Shown piece after piece: positions 11,343-21,409 of a DNA stretch of 35,908 bases (positions within the stretch are counted from its first letter, which is position 1; the number at the start of each line of letters is the position of its first letter). This DNA comes from Asterionellopsis glacialis (Eukaryota > Bacillariophyta > Plagiogrammaphyceae > Rhaphoneidales > Asterionellopsidaceae), in NCBI GenBank assembly GCA_014885115.2, contig WKLE02000811.1:1-35908 (forward strand), given 5' to 3'. Below the pieces are notes generated by a model. The model worked only from the letters and a program-made list of their open reading frames with translations. It ran no database searches and was not told the origin of the DNA. Both the position numbers and the translations under genes were made by a program.

Positions 11343-11362
11343 TATGATATAAATATATCATA
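11343..11362. promoter_or_regulatory. inverted repeat in the CSE1 upstream region
   Basis: tatgatata (11343-11351), spacer aa, tatatcata (11354-11362). It is a perfect 9-bp dyad about 250 bp upstream of the CSE1 ATG. A dimeric factor site is possible; there is no direct evidence of function. Confidence 0.4.
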
Positions 11363-11611
11363 CAGACGGTGCACGGTATCACCGCCTCTCCGCATCTTGC
11401 GTTTTGACCATGCTTTTTTGTGTAGGACCTAGTCTCTAGAGAGTTTTCACTACACAAGCAAAGACTGTCTGTGTTTGAGAAATCCGGCGAGACCCTCCAC
11501 AAACAAACCACACCCGTCGTCGCCGCATATCCATACAACATTATTATTTGTAGAACTATTACTTATAATCGCCAAAGCAAGAAGAAAATCAAGTAATACT
11601 ACGGCACAACC

Positions 11612-14600
11612 ATGGCGCAACAGTTGGCAGGAGATCAACTCCGTACAGTTCTTTCTCAAACATTAGCACCTGATGCAACGATTCGACGCACTGGTAAGTT
11701 TTTTATAAGTCTAGAAAGAGAAGAGATAGAAAAAGACAGGGTCTCTGATTAGATGTGATGTGATGATTATGGAATGTGAAACATTCTGCAATGGAATGTG
11801 CTGAATGGGATGCTCGTTAGTTGCATGCTCCTCAGTCACTCACTGAAATCGTTCATTCTCTCTTTGTTTTCCCGTTCCATCATCTACAGCCGAACGTCAT
11901 TTGACAGAAGCACGTAAGGTACCTGGACATTCCATGGAAGTCTTACGACTTGTAGCAAGTGGAGATGCTTCGAATGCACCTGTCCGTCAAGCGGCAGCCA
12001 TTCATTTCAAAAACATTGTCAAACATGGTTGGGATGAACAAAGCGACAATGGTACATCGGGGATTCAAATTTCTCCCAGTGATCGCACCTTGATTAAAAG
12101 GCATTTGGTCGAACTCATGTGTACTGTTCCACCCCAAATTCAGGCGCAGTGTTCGGAATCCATCAGTTTGATTGCCGCCGTAGACTTTCCCAAACAATGG
12201 GATAATCTGTTACCCGAGTTGGTGGCGAAATTTCAATCACCGGATGCTAATGTTGTCGATGGTGTTTTGAAAACTGCCAATTCTATCTTTAAGCGATTCC
12301 GATACGTCGAAAAAAGTGATGCCCTGTATTCTGATATTATTTATTCTCTAAAGCATATTCAAGAACCCTTGCTAATTTTGTTACAACAAACCGGATCCGC
12401 CATTGATGCCTTGGTCAATGATGCAGCTCAATTAACACCACGATTCTCCATCTTGCGATCGATATGTCGTATTTTCTATTCCTTGAATTACCAAGATTTA
12501 CCAGAATTCTTTGAAGATCACATGAAACAATGGATGGATGAATTTGCCAAATATTTACAATATCAAAATCCAGTCTTGGAGGATGCCGATGAAGAAGAGG
12601 AAGCATCACCTATTGATACGTTGCAAGCTGCCATTATTGCAAATCTTAACTTGTACGCCGATAAGGATGAAGAACCCTTTTTACCATTCTTACCCCAATT
12701 TACAACATTGGTATGGAATTTGTTATTACGTGTGACCCAATTTCGCAAGCATGATGCATTGGCCACTACCAGTATTCGGTTCTTATCATCTCTTGTACGA
12801 AAGCTTATGCATAAGGCACTGTTTCAAGAAGAATCTACCTTGCGTCAAATTATATCCAAAATTGTAATTCCCAACTTGATGTTACGTGAAGTAGATGAAG
12901 AACGATTTGAAGATGATCCGCATGAGTTCATGTTGACTGATATTGAAGGTTCCGAAAGTGAATCAAGACGTAAATGTTCCCAAGAATTGTTACGTGCCAT
13001 GTGTCGACAATTTGAAACGGAAACTACAGCTTTGTGTAGTGAACATGTCGGTACCATGTTGACTGAATTTGCCACCAATCCAAACGAGAAATGGCAAGCC
13101 AAGGATGCAGCTGTACGTATCATGCAAAAAGAACTTGGAATCACTTTTCTTTTTGACACGCCTCAAACATCATTCTAACTTTATTCTCCTTTGCTTCATC
13201 TTCTTTTTTCGTATTGGTATTGTCGGTGACATATGTTATAGATTCATCTTATGTTTGGTATTGCCATTCTTGCTGAAAGTGCAGGACAGGGTGTATCCCA
13301 AGTCAATGATGCTGTGAATGTCATGGACTTTTTTACAACGCACATCTTCCCAGAATTACAAGATGCCAACCACACTGTCCGTCCTATGCTCAAGGCTACA
13401 GCACTCAAATTCGTCAGTACCTTCCGTAACCAATTTACTCGTGAACAATTAACAGCCTTGATGCCATTGATGATTTCCCATTTGGCATCACCTAGTGTTG
13501 TGGTTCATACCTATGCTGCCTTTGGTATTGAAAAGATTCTAACTACCAAGGATTTGTCTACAAAACGCATTAAATTTGGTGGATCCGACTTGAAATCATT
13601 TTTGGAACCTCTCTTTACGTCATTGTTTGGTATTGTGGACAATGTCGAATTGAATGAAAATGAGTACGTGATGAAATGTATTATGAGATCTTGCAGCGTG
13701 GCTGATGCGGATATCATTCCAGTCACACAGATTGTTTTAGAAAAATTGACAGCAGCCTTGGGACGTGTGGCGAAAAACCCACGTAACCCACAATACAATC
13801 ACTTCATGTTTGAATCTATTGCTGTATTGGTCAAGTCGGTATGTTCCAAGGATCCCAACCTAACGGCTTCCTTTGAAGGGTTATTATTCCCACCCTTCCA
13901 AACTGTATTGCAAATGGATGTCTTTGAATTTATCCCCTACGTCTTTCAAGTGCTGGCTCAATTATTAGAATACCGTCCTGCCGATTCTGGACTTGGTGAA
14001 GCCTATACTATGTTATTTGCACCACTCTTAACACCTACCTTATGGGAACGTAAGGGTAACATCCCAGCATTGACACGATTGATTTGTGCCTATTTGGGTA
14101 AGGCAGCTGCCGAATTGAGTGCATCACTTTTGGGTATCTTGGGTGTCTTTCAAAAGTTGGTTAGTTCCAAGGCCAATGAAGTTAGCGCCTTTGAATTGTT
14201 ACAGTCTCTCGTACAACATGTCCCACAGGAGTTGTTGGCACCTCACCTTCAAAGTTTGTTTCAAATTTTAATGATGAGATTGCAACATGGAAAGTCTGCC
14301 CGGTATGTACGATTATTAACCCATTTTTTTGCGGTATTCATTGGTAAATTCGGTGGACAAGCATATATGGATAAATTGAATGCTATTCAACCAGGAATGG
14401 GTTTAATGTTGTTGGTACAAATATGGTTACCACGATTACAATCGGATCTACCAGCTGTCAAGGTTGAAGCCAAAGCACAAGTCATTGGTCTTACGAAATT
14501 ACTTTGTGATACACCTGCTCTATTGAGTGAACCAGATGGTCAACGTGTATGGTCCCAGACCTTGGCGATGGTCGTTGCCATGCTGACGTCCCAGGGTTCA

Positions 14601-14903
14601 GTTTTGGCAGGTGGTGGTCTCGGAGGTGGTAAAACTGAAGCAGAGGATGATGAACCTATGGAAGTTCTTGAAATTGGATATGATGCTACCTTTTCACATT
14701 TGCATTTTGCAAAACGTCCTGTACAAGATCCATTTGGTACCATTCAAGATCCTGCCATGGACTTTGTAAAGGCCATCCATGCATTATCACAATCGCAGGG
14801 TCCTGGACGCCTGCAACCCATTATTCAACAAGGTTTAAGTACGGATCCTAAGCTATCCGCTGGATTTGAAAACATGTTTCAAAAGGCAGGTTTGAATCTA
14901 TAA
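11612..14903 (+). CDS. CSE1: exportin-2 (CSE1/CAS), importin-alpha re-exporter
   Basis: Three exons: 11612-11693, 11890-13112 and 13242-14903, joined by a phase-1 intron (donor GTAAGT, acceptor CTACAG) and a phase-0 intron (donor GTACGT, acceptor TTATAG). They give 988 residues, close to the ~970 of the human protein. The spliced order follows CSE1 throughout: ATIRRTAERHLTEA (importin-beta N-terminal domain), QAAAIHFKNIVKHGW, FYSLNYQDLPEFFEDHM, the acidic DADEEEE loop, IVIPNLMLREVDEERFED, then KDAAIHLMFGIAILAES across intron 2, VVVHTYAAFGIEK, EFIPYVFQVLAQLLE, LWERKGNIPALTRL, LLGVFQKLVSSKAN and a C-terminal FSHLHFAKRPVQDPFG. It is an all-HEAT karyopherin that binds RanGTP and exports importin-alpha from the nucleus. 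Read as an unspliced frame, intron 2 brings an early stop at 13178, so splicing is needed for full length. Confidence 0.95.
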
Positions 14904-16051
14904 ATGATGATGTGTTAGTAAAGATCGAGCGAGAGACATAGAGCTTTCGTCGTGGCAAGGATTGGAGGGGGTGACGATTGGAGGGGCTACTAGAGAGAGA
15001 GATTGCAGTTTTAACGTACAGTATATTGCGCCAACAAGCATTAGATGGATACCTAATACTTGGGTATAGGGAATCTTTAGAAAAAAACATTAAAAAAAAA
15101 CAGAGAAAAACAACAACTACATGACATGGCATGCACAATACAGTACGTGACACAACCGAAGGAAGATTTTAATCTTGTGTTTTGATATTAAAAATATAAA
15201 GTCAAGGATGAATTTATTCTCTACAAAATTACTTGTACAATTCCAAATTTCGTCATCCGTATGACTTGTTGCCAAAATTAGGCATGAATGAAATAAATAC
15301 AAGTAGCCTTCCCATCACTTGGATTTCTTCCTTAGGCTGACTTTAATTGCCTGAGTATTATTGCCAGCTCTCAACGACGCAATTTCGAAGCACATGAGCA
15401 TGGATTATTTGCAGAAAGAAACTAGAAAATGAGACTTTCCTCATGGCTAAACACAGTAACTATCACAAGTCTGTCTGGTCTACGAAAAGATCTTTTTTTT
15501 CAAAGAACAATCCAACATGCATTTTCATCATTCAAGACAACCATGGTGAAATAATATTTTTGAGTTCATGAGGTAGGACACTCCTAAGTTCATCTACACT
15601 AAAGATAGGGATAAAAGTTACATTGTAGGATAGTGATCCAGATAGTGACGTGTTGTCTCGACGCAGATCTCAAGATCCTCGATTTTTAGGCCGTACTTAA
15701 TTGTTTATAATCAATATAATTTTATTATTTCTCTTAATAGTTAGAAAGATTACCGGATTGAATAATAGTTTACACTATTACCGTACACCTAATACTGCCA
15801 TGGGAACATTTGACACAACAGGCCACACCAACAACTTTACTCCAAGAAGAGAGACACAGCGATAATACTCTACACATATCAAAGTAGGACCGTTCTCTTG
15901 CATACAAGTTGTGGCCTGTCAAGCATATTTATCTTATTTTGCCAAGAAGTAAAAACATCAATTTTCGGTTAACAAAATAAAAAGAAAAAGCACAAAGGAT
16001 ATCGATTACAGTCATCAATCTGGTCCATTATTGTCAATTATCTATAGAATC
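14904..16051. other. intergenic region
   Basis: About 1.15 kb between two plus-strand genes. No gene recognised. It holds an ACTAGAGAGAGAGA stretch at 14988-15001 just after CSE1 and an AT-rich section near 15690-15790. The 5' UTR and promoter of the gene at 16052 must lie in its right part. Confidence 0.5.
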
Positions 16052-16633
16052 ATGAGGCTTCCTAATATTATCAACAAGACTCTTATGTTATCGCTAACAG
16101 TATACTCCTGTAGTATGCTGTGTATCAATGCCTTTCAATCTCCTGGAATGCATTTTGGAATTCAACGACTCGAACAACAAAAGCAGGTATTTGGTGCTCG
16201 TGTACGTGTACCACTGGTGTCTCTTGCGGCCTCTAGTAAAGAAGAAGAAATTGCGGCATTAGAAGAACAACTTCAACGACTCAAGGAAGAAGCTAGTAAG
16301 GAAGAAGAAGAAGAAGTAGCAGCAGTTGAAACAGTCAGTAGTACAGGTGGTGCTGTAATTGATCGTAAATCCATGAATGATGAATTAATGCCTGAAATGT
16401 TGACCGAACAATGGAAAGAAGCAAATGCTGCTGCTAGTGATGACGCCAATGAGGGTGGAATTATGAAAACATTGACGAGTTTACTAGGTGGACTTGCATT
16501 GCTTGCAGGTGTCATTGCTTTTTCACAAGTACCTGTAGGACAAGAAGATTTGAATAAATATTCGACTGGTAAAGCGGGCGCAAATAAAATTGATTTGGGT
16601 GATATGAATACTATCCGTTCTTCTGATTTCTAA
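16052..16633 (+). CDS. probable plastid membrane protein, unknown function
   Basis: 193 residues from the ATG at 16052; the open frame continues upstream only to a TTG. Residues 1-27 form a signal peptide (MLSLTVYSCSMLCINA) with the cut before Phe28 (INA|FQSP). This Ala|Phe context is the hallmark of diatom plastid bipartite presequences. A positively charged, acid-free stretch follows (transit-like). Residues 61-92 are a Glu/Lys-rich helix likely to form a coiled coil (KEEEIAALEEQLQRLKEEAS), and 139-161 are a single membrane span (LTSLLGGLALLAGVIAF). The C-terminus is short and polar. It may be a thylakoid or envelope membrane protein. I do not recognise the family. The next gene on the same strand is also plastid-directed. 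Confidence 0.8.
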   Translation: MRLPNIINKTLMLSLTVYSCSMLCINAFQSPGMHFGIQRLEQQKQVFGARVRVPLVSLAASSKEEEIAALEEQLQRLKEEASKEEEEEVAAVETVSSTGGAVIDRKSMNDELMPEMLTEQWKEANAAASDDANEGGIMKTLTSLLGGLALLAGVIAFSQVPVGQEDLNKYSTGKAGANKIDLGDMNTIRSSDF

Positions 16634-17174
16634 ACTCGACAAAAATGAGAGCAAAAAGAAAGCAGGAAAGTGACCAAGACAACCAACATGATGCTTTCTT
16701 GGTTTTGATACAATGCATTGCCAAGGAAAGCAAATAATGATCATAATTTAGGACTTCAATTTTACACACTCATACTCTGTCCGTTTCGATACTTCTCCCA
16801 TCCGATCTTGCTATTCTTCTCCTACACCCCATTTAATGAAGAGAAACCACGAGACCTCAGACCATTGGGAAAACTTTCCGCAAAATTGATTAAATAATGG
16901 TTTCATATCATGGTCTTGTAGCCAAGTCTTTCCTCGTGATGTGTGTACGTGCGTTTTATTTGTTTAGACAACAAATTTTTAGGGTTAATGTTAGCGCAAA
17001 CGAAAGGACTGACTTGAGTCTCCGCAAAGATCAACATCAACTTGGTCGTCAGACAGACATCATCTGTGAGTCAATCTGCGGACATTACAGCTTTTCAGCT
17101 TTCTCAACACGTTTTTGTGTCACCCGATGCAATCACATCTTGTCGCAACGTATACGACGGTAAGGAAATCGACA
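16634..17174. other. intergenic region between two plastid-protein genes
   Basis: About 0.54 kb. The frame of the cyclophilin gene stays open upstream of 17175 to a TTG at 17115 and contains an ATG at 17127, so a longer N-terminus is possible but would bury the signal peptide. A small open frame at 16897-17163 has no recognisable features. Confidence 0.4.
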
Positions 17175-18047
17175 ATGAAGATCGGTCAATGGAATCTTCC
17201 CCTACTCTGCATGACACCGTTGCTTTGCAGAAATAGTGTAGAAGCTTTTCAACAACCAATTGTTAACTGGAATCATCATGGTCAACATTATGATTCCCCC
17301 ACAAGTTTATTGTATTCATCACCTCAAGATACTTCTTTGATAGAGAATGGGGACGATGCAACACCAGCAAGTCGTCGTAATTTTCTCACTTCAGCACTAA
17401 CATCTGGAATAGCTACTGCTGGTGTAACATTTTTCGCACCAACAAATCAACAACAAACTGCATGGGCATCGTATATTGATCCCGCACAAACACCACAAGA
17501 AATTACAAATCGTGTATATTTAGATGTTCAAATTGGTAACGACAAGACCCCTAAACGAATTACCATGGGTCTATTTGGCAAGGCCATGCCTAAAACTGTT
17601 GAAAATTTTGTATCACTATGTGAATCGAATTCCTATGCCGGAACAACCTTTTATCGCGTACTGTCCGAAATGACAGTTCAAGGTGGTGCTATTGGTGATA
17701 CAAGTGGATTAGGGAAATTTGGTACATCCTCCTTTACGGATGGGAAACCATTTGAACCTGATAATTTTAATTTACAACATACACAAAAGGGTTTGGTCAG
17801 TATGGTACGGGGGTTGTCAGGTGCTGTTGATTCAAGATTCTTTATCCAAATTAAGGATGATAGTGGATGGGCAGATGATAGATATGCTGTATTTGGTATC
17901 GTCCAAGATGGATTTGATACAGTGGTTCAAAAAATTGAAAAGGTTGATGTAAAACCACCCTCGAATCGTCCTAAAGTGGATGTTGTCATTGTAAAATCAG
18001 GTGTCATACCCATGGCAACACAAGATATGGATGGGAGTAGTAGTTAA
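17175..18047 (+). CDS. thylakoid-lumen cyclophilin-type peptidyl-prolyl isomerase
   Basis: 290 residues from the ATG at 17175. That start was chosen because it opens a short signal peptide (WNLPLLCMTPLLCRNSVEA) cut before Phe25 (EA|FQQP), the diatom plastid motif; an in-frame ATG at 17127 is the alternative. A second signal follows: twin arginines at 67-68 (ASRRNFLTSA), a hydrophobic core, and AWA|SY at 96-100, as in Tat-dependent lumenal proteins. The cyclophilin domain spans about 112-278: ITMGLFGKAMPKTVENF, TTFYRV (His of the usual FHR replaced by Tyr, Arg kept), VQGGAIGD, KGLVSMVRG, SRFFIQ and YAVFGIVQDG. Cyclophilins isomerise Xaa-Pro bonds; lumenal members assist photosystem assembly and repair. 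The catalytic Arg, Gln and Phe positions are present, so activity is plausible but not certain. Confidence 0.9.
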   Translation: MKIGQWNLPLLCMTPLLCRNSVEAFQQPIVNWNHHGQHYDSPTSLLYSSPQDTSLIENGDDATPASRRNFLTSALTSGIATAGVTFFAPTNQQQTAWASYIDPAQTPQEITNRVYLDVQIGNDKTPKRITMGLFGKAMPKTVENFVSLCESNSYAGTTFYRVLSEMTVQGGAIGDTSGLGKFGTSSFTDGKPFEPDNFNLQHTQKGLVSMVRGLSGAVDSRFFIQIKDDSGWADDRYAVFGIVQDGFDTVVQKIEKVDVKPPSNRPKVDVVIVKSGVIPMATQDMDGSSS

Positions 18048-18077
18048 AAGGTAGTAGTAGTAGTAGCAGCAGCAGCA
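18047..18077 (+). repeat. trinucleotide microsatellite in a 3' UTR
   Basis: GTA/TAG repeats passing into GCA/CAG repeats directly after the cyclophilin stop codon. Confidence 0.7.
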
Positions 18078-18704
18078 GGGAAAGCAACTAAATTATGATG
18101 TATGTATGCAATTTTTTAAAACACTATAGCTCATCGTACACGAATTTTTAGGCTGATTCCATGTTTCTTTTCGCAAAAAGGTAAAGATGAAGAAAAATAC
18201 AGATTTGTTCACCAGAAGTCTCTTTGTCAAAGACTACTGCTGCTGTACCAAAGAATATATACGTACTCAATTGACTGTAATGGTGAAACAAACAACAAAC
18301 GGTACCTCATCTCCCATCACGGTGGCGTAGACAAACCACTGCAATAGAAATTCTTGACAGGGTATACTGCAGTACAAACTTGTCACCATCATATAGACCG
18401 AGGATTGGTACATGTTATAATATTCGTAAGGGCTGCATCTCTCCTTCGTAGACTTTTTCTTTTTACTAGAGTTTATAACTTACTTTTCTAGAGAGCACCA
18501 TTCTTGTGCAAACATGAGAGAAATTGAGAACATTATATATTTATTTTATAATGTTTCAAAATTGAAATTTGATTCGACTACAGTACTGTATTATGGTTCG
18601 GTTCTGGATTTTCAAGTGATTGTAGACTAAAGTGCATTAAGGTTAGAGTCTACTTTTCGTTTGTCTCTTGACCGTAATGCATGTTAAAAACGTAAATACC
18701 GAAA
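18048..18704. other. intergenic region
   Basis: About 0.65 kb between the cyclophilin gene and the LRR-receptor pseudogene. AT-rich, with no gene recognised. LRR exons like those next to the homologous gene were looked for here and not found. A TTCTAGAGAG element lies at 18486-18495. Confidence 0.5.
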
Positions 18705-19335
18705 CGTTTGCTCTTGTCTGTACAAAAAGACAAACCTTTCCATGTGTTCTCACCTGGTAGAAATAGTTGAGAAACAAATCCATCTGTCTGAAAATGCATC
18801 CAACATGATTTTAAGTTGCCAGTGGCATTCGCTGATACTGGACAATATGGAATCAATCAGTCCACCGTCACTATATTCATCAATATTTTTAATGATAGAA
18901 AACAATCAATATCATTATCAAAAATTATCAAGATATATATCACTGTTGTAAAAACGTACTTTCCTAACTAGAGAAAATAGAGACGAGAGACAATAGTGAG
19001 CCACCGTATAGTCCTTCCCTGTGGAATATCTTGATTTCAAAGGTCATTTTCATCCGTAATAAAAAAATACTGGCTAATTGTTCCAATAAGCATGTTTTGA
19101 TCACTGAAAATCTAGAACTGGCCGCTATACTATTCGAATCACTGCTGACAAGCTCAATGCTATCCTCGTGTTCAGATTATTATTTCTTCGTACATGGAGT
19201 ACGGTACTCAGCAGCACCTGAATTCACAATTTTACACCATCTCTAACAAGCACAGTTTCATTACCTGAAACGTCAAGATTTGTGGTAAAAGAGCAAGATG
19301 GGTGACGCAATCACAAACCAAACTGATAGCACTAG
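18705..19335 (-). pseudogene. decayed copy of the 3' part of an LRR-receptor first exon
   Basis: This stretch aligns base by base with 24335-24890, the last part of exon 1 of the LRR gene on the same strand. Shared blocks include cattcgctgatactgga, gtaaaaacgtactttc, ccttccctgtgga, ccaataagcatg, gcaagctcaatgctat-like and cacagtttcatt. Similarity even crosses the 5' splice site (tcacctgg on the plus strand) into the start of the intron. The copy has small indels: between the shared GAATGCC and the donor CAG it has 77 nt where the intact gene has 67. It also has stops in all long frames. The upstream membrane part and all LRR exons are absent. It is a fragment of a former paralogue or a partial duplication, not a gene. 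Confidence 0.8.
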
Positions 19336-19479
19336 ACTAGAGTATTAGAAACCACAATGCGAGTGAGGTATTTATTTGTGCGCTATTTTCAAAAATGAAA
19401 CTAAAAACCTCAAGCAAGATTGTGACTCGAGATTGTTTCATCAACATGTACACCTTTACACCAGCCAATCGCAACATTT

Positions 19480-20698
19480 TTAACAGATGCAGCCAAAGCA
19501 AAAGGGAAGACCAAAGCATCCAACCTTGGAGAGGGTAGGTTTTTCATCAAGAGTAGGAGCATCTCGACATGGAACCACCTGAGAAAGGTAATCTGGCATG
19601 TAATATTTTTCGAGTAGGTGAAGAATGGGTGGAGGCGTGGATCCTTTAAACTCCTCGTTAAAGCCGGGGCTGGCCCACTCCTTCATGGCACAAACGATTG
19701 AAGGAAGAAAGTTCCTTGCAAGAGTAAGCCCACCTTTTTGAAGAATTTTCTCCACGGTAGCATGTTCTTCTTCCATTGTGAAGTGTTCACGAATGAGGGG
19801 AGTTACCCCTTCCTCCTCCTCCTTGAGATGAGCTGATGCATGAAGGAGAGAAAAGGGTTGAGTGTTTTTGCAAGAAAGAAAAAAAGAAACATGGCACACA
19901 TGTAAAGGACGTATTCAATGAAAGTATTCATTTTATGACTCACCCGACATATCCCTGACGAAGGCAGGCACCAAGTCCTTGAGCTTTGCAATTTCGTCCG
20001 AGCAGCCAGTGCCCGTTTTTCCAATGATTGCCTCACAAACTTCTTTGATTTCGTCCATCATGGCAACAAGAGACGTGTGGTCTTTAGTGAGCTTATCAGG
20101 CGGTGCTGCTTTGGTTGCTACCCAAGGGAAGTAAATCTCCTCCTCGGCATCGTGATGCTCATGAACCATAACCATAAAGGTGTCAACGTACCATTCAGAA
20201 AAATAAAGAACCCTCCAAGCCTCGCTTTCGGAGTATCCACTCGGGTTGAGTGCTTCAACATTCTTAACCATGGCATGCATTTCTCTATCGAACAAACAGC
20301 AGGGCACCATATATAACACGCGATGTGAGTGAGTCAAATAAGACACCAGTCAACAGCAAGAGATGCTACACGTGTGAAGTACTCTCTACATGCACGCCTA
20401 CACGTACTAGTTAGTCTCTAGAGAGAGTCTCTTACCTTCGAATTGCTTCATGAGGAATGAGGAAACTGACATCGGCCCAATCCTTGGGTGGGTTTTCCTT
20501 GGTGAAATAATCTGATGTAATTCCTTCCAAAATGAAGAGCGATTCAGCTTGTTTTTCGTCTTCATTCAATAACTTGACAGATTGCATGCGACTCATGCTG
20601 TACATGGATGGAAGATTTTCCTTCACCTTGGATTCATCGGTCTCCATGGCACGTACCGACTTTTCATTCGTCAACTCTCGCCTCGATGTGGATGACAT
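19480..20698 (-). CDS. hemerythrin (HHE) domain protein
   Basis: Three exons on the minus strand: 20436-20698, 19944-20284 and 19480-19832. The introns have GTAAGA...GATAG (phase 2) and GTGAGT...CATCAG (phase 1) borders. They give 318 residues. Splicing creates FLIPHEAIRREMHAMVKN and RDMSAHLKEEEEGVTPL, both typical HHE cation-binding sequences. Expected iron ligands are visible: H83 (IPHEAIR), H129/H131/H132 with E135-E137 (HEHHDAEEE), H157 (KDHTSL), and H203 with E207 (AHLKEEEE). Hemerythrin-like four-helix bundles hold a di-iron site and bind O2 or NO or act in iron handling; the exact role here is unknown. The N-terminal 75 residues are polar with no target signal. The C-terminus ends with a Cys/Phe-rich tail (CFGLPFCFGCIC) that could be lipidated or bind metal. 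A TAGTTAGTCTCTAGAG element occurs about 100 bp upstream of the ATG and again in intron 1. Confidence 0.88.
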
Positions 20699-20799
20699 TG
20701 TTTACTTGTTCACTTGTCGACTTGAAGAAAAATAATATAGTTAATGATGAAGACGAAGCATGTATATAAAGAGTCCAAAAGGGGTTGTTGGGCAAGAGT

Positions 20800-20815
20800 T
20801 AGTTAGTCTCTAGAG
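20800..20815. promoter_or_regulatory. TAGTTAGTCTCTAGAG element upstream of the hemerythrin gene
   Basis: This 16-mer occurs exactly twice here: at 20800-20815, about 100 bp upstream of the hemerythrin ATG, and at 20408-20423, inside its first intron near the donor. Its TCTCTAGAG core recurs upstream of other genes in the window. Function is inferred from position only. Confidence 0.4.
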
Positions 20816-21101
20816 TTGCAAGTTCTGTTTGACACGATTCGCAGGTGTGCAAATCTTTCTTTGTACGAGGTAGTTTATACCGGATTTACGTACATTAAAT
20901 AAAATAAAAAATCTTTCTCTTTTTTTTCTTTTTCCAGACGAGTCCGTGAGGTATGACGTCGGAAATTTCATCAATGTCTTAAATAAATCTTTTTGAGAGT
21001 TGACCAATCAATGACACTATAGTCCGCCATTTATCATTCGAATCCTTAACATCTGCTGTTCTCATCTCTTTCTGCAATCAAAAACAATATATCTATAATC
21101 G

Positions 21102-21128
21102 AATGACGCGAACCGGATTAGCGTCATT
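21102..21128. repeat. hairpin with TGACGC / GCGTCA arms (copy 1)
   Basis: aatgacgc (21102-21109) pairs perfectly with gcgtcatt (21121-21128) around an 11-nt loop containing ccgg. Related arms recur at 21381-21409 and, imperfectly, at 21416-21441. Confidence 0.7.
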
Positions 21129-21159
21129 TTTTACCTACTAATTTCACGTAGAATTTTTT

Positions 21160-21178
21160 TGGTAAACCAGGTTTACCA
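21160..21178. repeat. 19-bp dyad
   Basis: tggtaaacc, one base, ggtttacca: a perfect 9-bp inverted repeat with a single-base spacer. Confidence 0.75.
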
Positions 21179-21380
21179 GGTACACATCGATCTTACCTGG
21201 TAATGGAACACATGGTTCGAATTCGTACAGTAAATACTTACTACTACGCATTCCATTTCACTGACTGTACTAATTAATTAAGCCTACCAATTTGGGAACA
21301 GAGCACCAAAATCTCAATATTTATGTGTACTACCCCTACTGTATAGAATTATTTTACATGTACGAGTACTTAGTAAGCAA

Positions 21381-21409
21381 AATGATGCAAACCTGTAGTT
21401 TGCGTCATT
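21381..21409. repeat. hairpin with TGATGCAAAC / GTTTGCGTCA arms (copy 2)
   Basis: aatgatgcaaac (21381-21392) pairs with gtttgcgtcatt (21398-21409) over 12 positions with one T-G wobble, leaving a 5-nt loop. The outer arms resemble copy 1. Confidence 0.7.

Larger units (their letters stand above)
10507..11611. other. intergenic region with assembly gap, upstream of CSE1
   Basis: About 1.1 kb, including 175 N at 10858-11032. No gene is supported. It contains a perfect 16-bp palindrome at 11061-11076, a 9-bp inverted repeat with 2-bp spacer at 11343-11362, and a TCTCTAGAGAG element at 11433-11443, the last about 170-180 bp before the CSE1 ATG. Confidence 0.5.

Noticed and set aside
13113..13178. 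CSE1 exon 2 continuing to a stop at 13178
   Set aside because: Removing 13113-13241 restores the conserved KDAAIHLM junction; the unspliced reading would truncate the protein at less than half length.
18650..18951. Small ORFs on both strands within the relic
   Set aside because: They lie in the decayed LRR-receptor copy in shifted frames and start at non-matching positions.
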